A stretch of DNA of 64,000 nucleotides. It comes from Seminavis robusta. Taxonomy: Eukaryota > Bacillariophyta > Bacillariophyceae > Naviculales > Naviculaceae. Of the stretch, positions 55,333-64,000 are shown one piece after another. The notes below the pieces were generated by a model. The model saw only the letters and a list, made by a program, of their open reading frames with translations. It made no database searches and was not told the DNA's origin. The translations under genes and the position numbers were made by a program. The first letter of the stretch is position 1. Each line of letters begins with the position of its first letter. The stretch is taken from the NCBI GenBank assembly GCA_903772945.1, contig CAICTM010000341.1, positions 1 through 64,000 of the forward strand, written 5' to 3'.

Positions 55333-57436
55333 TGCGAAACTTTCAAGAGAAGAAAGAAGGCGGATGCAACCCTGCGAGATGCCTGTGCTCGGTTTGGTGT
55401 GGGACACTTGCCACCGACGTTGAGCAGATCCCGAAGGTGTTTCCTTGGATTGGGCCGGTTGCTTTCAGTCAAGGCTGGGTCTGCGATGTACCGCTGTTGC
55501 CTGTACGGGCTGTCAAAAAGAGTGCTACAGCATTGCACGCTACACGTTCCAGCCGCTAAGCGATGAATGTTTGGAGTGGGTTAGGTTAGGGTGGGTTGGA
55601 ATGAGCTGTGCTATTGACAAGCTCAACGAGATATATAGTCAAACAAAGGGAGCTCGCTCGCGGTGCAGCCGGGCAGCTATGTCGACAAAGTTGCCCCACC
55701 CAGATTGCTTGGTCCACCTGGTTGGCGACCTCTATGAAAAGACGACCCAACAAATCCTCATCAAATGCATCGGAGAGATCCCGGACGAACAGTCAACACA
55801 ATGAATGTCATTTTCAAAGCAGAACTCGCCAAGCCTTCGCTCACTGCTGGTCGCAAGACATGCACGCATTGTCACGGAGAAGCAGCTGTCTACAAGAATT
55901 TGCAGCTACTGTGCCCTCTACATCAATCCAATGAGCTGGGATTCCATTGGCAGTTGTGTGTGTGTGTGTGTTATATGTAACGGTCCATGCCGGTTCCGTA
56001 AAGTGTGGGCGAAGGCGTGACTCGTGATGCAATCCACACTGGATCAACTTCGTACGACAACGATCCTTGCAAACGAAGCTCCCAATCCGAGAAAACGGTA
56101 CAGACGTTCTGGAAAACTTTGATTGAGATCTTCGCCGCGGTTCCATGTGATCAGCCTAGTGGTGCCAATCTACAAACAAGAGGTTGAAACTCCCTATTCG
56201 AGTTTCTGGTTCCGACATGTCCTTTGACGGCTACGGTCAATTGTGGGCAGGAATTTCGTTGGGGCGCCATGATTGCTCTGTCGCGCCGTTGGAGCCAAGA
56301 TTCCTCGACACCAAGACGATGCCAATTGGGAGCTTACACCACTTGCGTGCCACCCCGTACATACACGAGAGTGTCGCAGCTCTGGGAGAAGAGGACCGTA
56401 AAGAAACCCAGCTTTCGTATACTAGCAAAGAAATCCAATACTCCAGTCCCTTTATTCAATTGTCTGCTATGATAGGCCGTACAGTGGTGCTTGAAAGATT
56501 TCTCCGGGTGGTTGGGCAAATCCATGGTGCGCACGAGGCTTCGGCAATGAATCGCCCCTCTGCCATGGATATACCGGTATCATCATCACAGAAAGCTCTG
56601 ATGAATTTCTAATACTGTAGGAACTGTGCGCCTTTCCGATGCACTTTGCTAAAAGTTCGGAGGCTCACAAAAAAAATCTGGATCACTGAATTCCTGTGGT
56701 GTTCTCCAACGGCTCTCCCAGCTTTTGGCTCAAAAGTGGTCCAAGCCCTACTCTGTGGTTCGCTCTTTCATCTCGGCCAGGTTGAGCATAGCTCTTGCCC
56801 GTGCCACGACAATGTGTTTGAGAGGCTCCCGTGTCTCAGCTCTCAAGGTTTCCAAGCGTTGGGATGACTGTGGTGCCCTCGATCTCTTCCGCTAGTCTTG
56901 CTCCTTTGCTCCTCCCTGCCCTCCTGCCTTCACCCCTTCCTTGGTTTCCATGTTGCCCTGCTTGCGCACTTGATTGCCTGCCTTGCGTTCCTGCGTCGTG
57001 CCCTCCCCTTGACCTCTGTCTCCCTCCTCATCTTAGCTCTCTCTAATCCATAGTAAACCCGATTTATTCATTCCTGTGGTGTGCAGAATTCCCATGCTCA
57101 GTCCTAGCTAGCTAGATAGGTCTTTGGCGGATGCGGTGAGTAGCTCGATCTAGAATAGCCACAGATTGTACACTTCGGAGTGTTATTGCTTCTATTGTTG
57201 TTGCAGGTGTCGCGTTATTGCTTTGGTTCACAGTCACTTTCACGAGTGGTTCACGATCTGTCTTACCCTATACCCGTATACCTGCTACAGAGCTCTGCGG
57301 TTAATTAACAGCAGCACAGGAGAACATTCGGGACAATGGCGCTCTGCTGCAACAGCGTTGCTATTTGTAAAAATACGAATGATAGAATCAACCCAAGCTC
57401 TTAGCCATCGATCCCTGGCTTCCACTCTTGAGCAGG
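55333..57436. other. Intergenic DNA before LRR5
   Basis: Several ORFs of 60-140 residues overlap on both strands; none is recognisable. Features: a GGGTTAGGTTAGGGTGGGTT word near 55577 (telomere-like but single), a GT microsatellite (55956-55972) and a C/T-rich stretch (56890-57040). The LRR family leader words begin near 57405. Confidence 0.5.
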
Positions 57437-60388
57437 ATGTCAACTCCTTCTATTATTGAAAACAGCGCCGATACTGGTGGGATGCTACCAGGCAGCAGTG
57501 AACAACAACCACTTCAAGATGTCGAGCATGAGTCGGTAGTGGGCCCACCCAGTTTGATCAACGTCCCTAAACCCGAAGACATGAGCTGTGCTTCTTCGAT
57601 CACGACTCATTTCCAAGATGCTGAGCTATTTGTCCCTCACATGTATCCATCAGTTCAGAATCTACACGATACCAATGATGTAGATGATCATCCTACCTTT
57701 GAGCCAGTCACACTGCAGCCACGAGGACGAACAACGACAACGGCACCTAAGGCTTTGCCACCCCTTTCAGAGGAATCACCCCAAGATGCCGCTGACAGCC
57801 AGGATATCATTTCAAGCCACCAACAAATTGACAAAATTAGAACCCTCAAGGAACAAGAAAAAACTACCATTAATGATGCCCCATCCATGGAGAGCTTGGA
57901 ATCAAAAATAAACCGGAAAACCAACATATACTCGGTTAGACAAATTTCCTTTGAAACAGATGGTGATACCAACAATTGCATCGACACTGACATTCAAAAG
58001 AAACGTGGGGAGGATGAGGTTGCCGATCAGAATGAACTCCATGTCGCGCCTGACAGCCCAACGGCCAATGAATCTCTCCCATACACAGATGGTTACAACA
58101 AATTCATTTCAAGAACTCTTTCTGCTGCTACTCAAGATGATACCGCACCATCTCCATCGCCAACGGTTATACCCCTGGCCAAGAAAAGAGGTGACCACAC
58201 CACTAGTTGGGGCATGCACAAGGATCCAGCAATGCTGAATTGTGGAAAGGAACATAGTGAGAATGAGATGGCCAGAAATCCGAACGAGCTTAGTACTGCC
58301 GGCCAAAAATTTGATTCTACAATCCAAAGCAACGAGAAGAGCAACCCTGCCACTTCTGAAACGGCTCTTGCTGTCACTGAGGGTGGAACTTCCTCACCAT
58401 TGCCAAATTATATTCAAGAAATGCCAAAGCCTGTGGCAACACGCTCCATCCCTGCTACTAGAACAAATGAGGAACATGAGAGCCGACCAGGAGCACATGC
58501 TGTCCAACTGTCCAGATTCACGGAGCAAACACATCAGCCAAGCAGTGGTGGTGGTTCGAACACTGATGCCGAGCATGCAGAAGAGACAAGAGAAGATATG
58601 CAACCACCTCCCCCCGAGTCATTGGCAGAGGCAAGACCTGTTGCTGAGGACGACTTGCCCGTTGCTACAGTTGATACGGGGAACAATAACAGTCAGAAGA
58701 GAAGCAATTGGCCATTCTTTATAATGGGAGGGATTTTCGGTGTTTTGGTTTTTGCTAGTATTATTGTCGGGGCTGTTTGTGGCACCGGACACTGCAGCCA
58801 TAAGGTCTATGTGGATGGCAGCACATTGGCACCCACCACAACAAGAGATGCTGTCGCAGCGCCTGAAATGGAAACTGTCTTGAAAACGGTTTTGGGCAGG
58901 GACTATTTCAAACAAGTGGAAAAATATGGAGATGATTTGGATGTTGACCTGGCTGAAGTCATGCTGGAAACTAGGCTGAGAGCATTTGACTGGATTGTCA
59001 ATCATGACCCCATGCAGTTGGAGTATGATTCTCCCAACTTGGTCCAGCGGTTTCTGCTGGTACTCTTCTACTATCAGACCACAAGGCACAAGCCATGGAA
59101 AGTGTGCAACCCAGGAGCAACTAACCAAAGAAGCTCAACAACCAATTTCTGCTACCAAATACATCCTGTAACTGGTGACATTACATTAGACATCTGGGAT
59201 GATCAGTGGCTCTCTGACAGTCATGAATGCCAGTGGGCTGGAGTAATCTGCGAGAATGCCCAATCAGAGGAAATGGCAGTCACTGACCTAAGCCTTGGTG
59301 GGTCAGCAAAGCTGGGCATGTATTTGTGTTGTTAATCAAAAACTTACAGAATAAGTTGTATTGCTCTTCAGGACGGAATCATCTCAATGGCCCTCTTCCC
59401 TGGGAGATCACAAGAATGCCACTCCTGGGAATTCTACGGCTCGAGAACAACATGCTGACTGGAACGCTGCCCCCAAGACTCTTTTCCAAGAAAGCCGGTT
59501 CTGGCCTGGAAACTCTTGTTTTGTCCTCGAATCAATTTTCTGGCACTATTCCTGCAGAATGGGTTGCAGACCTTCTTGAAGGAAGTGGAAAGCTTACATT
59601 GCTGGTTCTGAATAGGAACACTTTGACTGGGATGATTCCATCAGAGTTGGGTCTACTCTCTTTGAAATCCCTCATACTCAGAAGCAACACTTTGACAGGT
59701 TCGATTCCGCAAGAAGTCTTCAACCAAACTGCTCTACAGCGGCTCTATTTGGGTCAAAATGATGTTAGTTACTACTGGTCATGCTGTTTGCAGAAGCGCT
59801 CACCCATGCATGACCACAGCTTACCTTTTTTTGTTCCTCTCTGCTGATTTCAAGCTCACTGGGACATTGCCAAGTGAAGTTGGACTGCTCACTAATTTGA
59901 AATACCTGAACTTGAACTACGCACAGATTTCTGGTACCTTGCCCTCAGAGATTGGCCTGTTAAACCAGTGTGAGGAGCTTGTACTCTCTAACACAAACAT
60001 GCAAGGGACAATCCCTGAAGAACTCTACACTGGACTTAATCCTGGGTATTTGTACTTGGACGGGTCCAGCTTTAGTGGGACCATCAGCCCATCACTTGGC
60101 CTTTTGACAAATCTCATAAGGCTGGGCCTAGCCAGCAACCACTTCCATGGGACCATTCCCAATGAGATTGATGCATTGACACTTCTAACTGAACTTCTGG
60201 TGAATGGGAATGATCTGTCTGGCACAGTTCCAGTCTCTTTCTGTCATAATCTTTATGCTGGGGAAACAGGTTCCAAGGTTGTGGCTGACTGTTTGCCCAA
60301 TTCAGAATCCGGAGTTCCTGTGATCCAGTGTCCTTCTGATTGCTGCACCAGTTGTTGTGATGAAACAGGAGTTTGCCTTGCCACTTGA
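57437..60388 (+). CDS. LRR5: single-pass membrane protein with extracellular LRRs (3 exons)
   Basis: Model join(57437..59297, 59372..59763, 59855..60388), 928 residues, the longest copy. Intron 1 donor is GTGGGT, intron 2 donor GTTAGT, both weaker than in the sisters, but phases and exon 2 length (392) are the same. The extra length is in the cytosolic arm, with a partly repeated block (MHKDPAMLNCGKEHSENEMAR) found in shortened form in LRR4 (NKDPAMLDSGNP). Transmembrane segment about 424-446, with basic KRSNWP ahead. Then the pre-LRR domain, LRRs and the tail CPSDCCTSCCDETGVC. Intact. A tract in exon 3 is identical to LRR3. Confidence 0.87.
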
Positions 60389-63204
60389 TTACTCTCAAGA
60401 TTAAGGGTTGTCCAAATTCTTGTTCTTGTTTAGATTGTAGCAGCTAAGCGTCATGTTCTATTTAACTACCTGCTAGATATCAAGGGTGTGGCACTGTATC
60501 ATTTGAGTGCCAAGATTATGCCTCATCATTGCGTTGCTGTCTCCACGTTTCTGGCCTATTGCAGGCCCAGGGACCACAGTGGATTCACACAAAAAGCTGG
60601 ATTGATTGATTGTTGAGGCTTTGGTGCACCATGAACTGCACCTGGCTGGTAGAAAACCCAAAGAGCGCGCCTATAGCTAGTGTGAGCTGCAGCGACGATT
60701 CCGAAGAGTGTATGGATACGTCTAAAGGGTTGCGTCTAGAGAATAATACTCGTTTACTATATATTCCTTTCTACAAGTTGTCGTGGGGTTGTGTTGGTGT
60801 CGGATGGGTCGTGTTGACTGTATTACGTGGAACGAGCCAGACTAGCTAGCGGCTATATTTCGCAGGTCACAAGTCGTTGCGAGTCGAATTGATGTATGCA
60901 ACCCGTGGATCGGATGGATTCGAAATCACACATCTGTAGCCGAGTGGAACCGCAAGCGTCGATTGGTGTTCTGCTGATGGCGCCGTCTTGGCGAGTGGTG
61001 TTGTCCCTTGCCTCCAAAGTTTTGTCCCATCGACCCATACCTTGGAACAAGCCTGTGGGTTGACGCAGCGGTACCCCTACCACCACGATCTCTTCTGGCT
61101 GTCGAGCTCCATTGCTGGTCGTGTCTTTTTTGTCGCTCTTTGCTTCCTTGCTGGGTCGTCTGTTTGCCTTCAAGAAGCCGAGGAAGCTCAATTGGCGCGC
61201 GGATTGGGGCAGATTGGGCAAGGGGCCAGTGTGTACCAGTTTCATTTTGCTGTGTTTGTGCTTTTGTGTTTTGCGAGTTTGTGAGCTCTTGCCGATGACG
61301 ACACGCTGAAGCAGCCAGGAAACTGGTTGTATCGTGCATACCAGGACCGGGAACCAGACTGGATCTGAGCCTTGCAATCGCGTTTGCGTACTGTACAGTT
61401 TGTGCGGGACTTGCTCTCCCACTTGGAAGATTTAACCTGCAAGATCCAACCTCCCACCACACCTAACCCTTTTTCAAAAAATGAGTATCTTTCAGACGTG
61501 GATTGCTTTATCGAAGAGCTTGAGAAGTGAGAAGAGGGAAGAGGGGGCTTGGCCGAGCCACTACTACATGTAGCATGGGAAAGTCGAGGATTCGAGCAGG
61601 GAGATACACTGGCTTCAAAGCCCGGAATCCAGGCTTTAAAGCTTGTGTTCTTTGGAACACTGGCTTCTAGCTAGCTAGTTGTAAAGCTCCTTTACCGCGA
61701 GGTGCAGTGACGATTGATTGCTTGCATGAATAGTTCTGCCCCCCTCAATTGATGGAGGACTTGACTCGACTCTGACGGAAGCCTGACCCTTTTAATCGGA
61801 CACCGTAAGTAACTCCCGCGGTCCGATCTCTTGGTGGCCTTGAGAGAATGATCAATCGAGTATCGTTCAATCGAATGATCAAAGCCCCTCCGGAGGTGGC
61901 TGGCTAGATGTAGCTACCAGCCCAGGTACTGTACCGGTAGCAAGTGCACTGGGACGGTAGCACGCAGCAGCCACCAGAACAATGAAGACCAGGCAACCAG
62001 AACCTAGCTATTTGCTTGTTTCCAAAAGCCGTAAAAGGCAGCAATTGCAAAAAGATAGAATAATGCGGGGGCTTGCCAAACAAAATAATAGCTGCGGGTG
62101 AAGCACCCAACGTGATTCCACGTGTATGTTGTGATGTACGGTAGAACGAGTCAAAGTCGAGTCGAGGAGTCAAGAGTTATTTGCTGTGTCTGGCAGTGGG
62201 AGCGAACGTCCAAGAACTAGCAACATTAAAATAAAAGTTTTACAGTGTGGGAGACAGATAGATGGAAGATGGAAGTGACATCATCAATAAGCAATGTTCA
62301 CATGTTCACAGGGCGCCAACCAAACTGGAACAATACCATAGCGAACTGGCTGGGCCGAAAGAGCTGCCGAAAGCCAAGCAAAGTGAAGCTGTCGCAGACC
62401 ACTATGTCTTTAAAAGAGGCGTCTACCTAGCTAGATGTAGGAATGAATCTTTCAGTTCATCTCTAGCAAGTATGTATAGTGGATGTCATGGTGGGCGGCA
62501 ATGGGCAATGGAACAGTACAATCTATCCAAGTCCCAACCAAGTCTTGAGCGACAAAAGCAATCAATTGAATGATGATGGAGCTACTTCGTACTAGCTAGT
62601 ACATTAGTAGATCCAATGGCGACTGGTACAGTACCAATCCAGCAGCCAGCTACCGGTTGCTGGCTACCACTCGCAAGTGGTGACACGGGATAAAGGCACC
62701 TTTACCATTCACACATCATCCAGACGAAGTTGTGGAAAGTGGAAAGCTGTCCAAGAACCATTCGAGCTGGAAAAAGCGGTGTTTTTATTGATTTCTTGCT
62801 TTCGAAGAGACTGGACTCCATTGTCTTTGAGTAGTGCTGGATGCAAGCGGTACCGCACCTTGGGAGACTCGTACGCTATTGATACTATTAGAGATTTAGA
62901 CATTCTTGAACATGCCAAAAGAAGCAGGAATGCAAAAGTCTTTTGTTAAGTACCATCTGGGACTGTGTTATTTGATGGACGGAAGCATGTATTCGAAATG
63001 ACTGTCACATCAATGACCCAGTGAAGGAGGGAAAGTAGAAGGCAAGACCCATCACTTTTACACTCTTTCGAGAATCTTTTGTTGGATGCGAAAATAATTG
63101 ATCATCAAGGCGCAAAAGAAAGAAACACAAGACACACAAGTCCCCAAAACAGACAAACAAGCAAGTGAGAGAGCCACTACTATTTTGTTTTTATTAGTAA
63201 ATAT
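60389..63204. other. Intergenic DNA between LRR5 and the kinase
   Basis: The first 150 bases carry the LRR 3' flank words (CTCTCAAGATTAAGGGT, TTCTTGTTTAGAT). The rest (2.6 kb) has overlapping short ORFs on both strands without domains, including 62262-62573 (103 residues) and 62677-62949 (90 residues), which I would not call genes. Confidence 0.5.
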
Positions 63205-64000
63205 ATGTTGAAGACAATGGTGGACGGCAATTCCAGTATTTCCATGACGGAAGATGGCAGTGGCTTTGTGAAGCAAGATTCGATTCGGTTCAGTCAGTCC
63301 AACTTTTTGTACCATCACAAGACGGATGAACCCATTGATGCCTACTATACGTTGGGTGAATTGTTGGGTGAAGGTGGCTTTGGAGTGGTCTATCGCGGCA
63401 CCCACAAGAAAACGAAAGCCCAACGCGCCATTAAGCGCATGGAAAAAGATCCTCGCGATCAAGAACTCTCCGAAGAAATCATACGAGAATTCGAGTTTTT
63501 AAAGGAACTCGATCATCCCAATCTCATCAAGGTTTACGACATGTTTGAAGGTGAGTCTATCATGTATTGATTATCCATTTGATTATCGTTGATTAGTCAG
63601 AAGAAGTTGTCTGAGGAACGGAAATTCGGGTAGCGGAATCTGTGGGCGTTTTGTGGTCGGATACCCAAGATTTGCTTGAGACTCGTTATTGGCGTTGGCT
63701 GAGTTGGAGCTGCAAAACTGTTGGCTTTTTGTCAGTTTTGCTATACAGAAGGAAATTTCATGTCCTGATCTCTTGATCTCACTCTCTTGTCTTTTTCTCT
63801 CTTTCTTTGGCTGTTTTCTATATACCGGTACCCATGTGTTCCCCTATCTATGATTATCTATCTATCTATAGACAAGCCCAATTTCCACATTGTGACGGAC
63901 TTGTACGGTGGAGGGGATCTCATTGATTATCTGGAAGATGCCGTCCATTTGGTGGAAAATCAGGTACAAATCTTTATGAACAAGTTGCTGTCTTGTATCG
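63205..64000 (+). CDS. CDPK-like Ser/Thr protein kinase, 5' part
   Basis: Exon 1 is 63205..63550 (phase 1, donor GTGAGT) and exon 2 begins at 63872 after TATAG and runs off the window. Visible: about 48 N-terminal residues with DSIRFSQSNFLYHH, the Gly loop LGEGGFGVVYRG (residues 54-65), the ATP-binding Lys in AIKRM (K77), helix C (EEIIREFEFLKEL), HPNLIKVYDMFE, and after the intron FHIVTDLYGGGDLIDYLE and MNKLLSCI. The pattern (short variable N-terminus, then loop, then GGDL) is that of calcium-dependent protein kinases, but the EF-hands that would prove it are outside the window. The intron (321 bases) contains a TATC microsatellite. Confidence 0.82.

Noticed and set aside
55577-55597. Telomere-like GGGTTAGGTTAGGG word
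   Set aside because: Only about two units; too short for an interstitial telomere and likely chance.
55445-56612. ORFs of 119 and 142 residues before LRR5
   Set aside because: No domain, overlapping alternatives, and no similarity seen to any family in the window.
60853-61462. Overlapping minus-strand ORFs of 178-189 residues
   Set aside because: Two frames open together with no recognisable family; GC-rich chance ORFs are more likely.
1-64000. CRISPR arrays, rRNA genes, bacterial operons, LTR or capsid-bearing elements
   Set aside because: Looked for and not seen. The only mobile remains recognised are a LINE relic and a DDE transposase.

Overview
This is nuclear DNA of a diatom, most likely a raphid pennate species of the Seminavis kind. 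The reasoning is inference from gene content: LRR membrane proteins with a cytosolic N-terminus of the type diatoms expand, a carrier protein carrying the bipartite plastid signal with a Phe after the signal peptide, short GT-AG introns, long gene-poor intergenic stretches, and a small-protein family with the diatom-type GPALTIGW motif. No bacterial operon, rRNA or convincing tRNA was seen.

Layout. 0.5-13.4 kb: three tandem plus-strand LRR genes (LRR1, LRR2, LRR3) with the same two intron positions, and debris of further copies. LRR3 has one in-frame TGA. 14.3-19.7 kb: a small secreted protein and a five-exon Patched/Dispatched-like RND membrane protein, both minus strand. 20.8 kb: a possible 57-residue membrane microprotein. 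24.3-43.8 kb: six plus-strand copies (five intact, one broken) of a small protein family that pairs a SILK-type motif with a V-x-F motif, the arrangement known from protein phosphatase 1 regulators. Between the copies sit a LINE relic, a large disordered protein (minus), a membrane-anchored macro-domain protein and a broken DDE transposase. A two-block 10-bp-period array lies between the disordered protein and the macro gene. 45.0-47.0 kb: a plastid-targeted mitochondrial-carrier-family protein (minus). 49.6-60.4 kb: an inverted LRR pseudogene (LRR4), a secreted Cys-rich/Hint-domain/transmembrane protein resembling Hedgehog architecture, a tiny LRR relic and an intact LRR gene (LRR5). 63.2 kb to the end: the first exons of a CDPK-like kinase.

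How the genes may fit together. Much of the window encodes membrane or signalling proteins: five LRR genes, an RND/SSD protein, a Hint protein, a kinase and putative phosphatase-docking proteins. The LRR copies share patchwork identical blocks, which points to gene conversion, with broken copies as possible donors. The co-occurrence of a Hint autoprocessing protein and a Patched-like transporter within 40 kb is notable, but a functional link is only a hypothesis. Intergenic DNA holds many palindromic octamers (TACCGGTA, CTAGCTAG, TACATGTA), short tandem duplications and no other recognisable genes.
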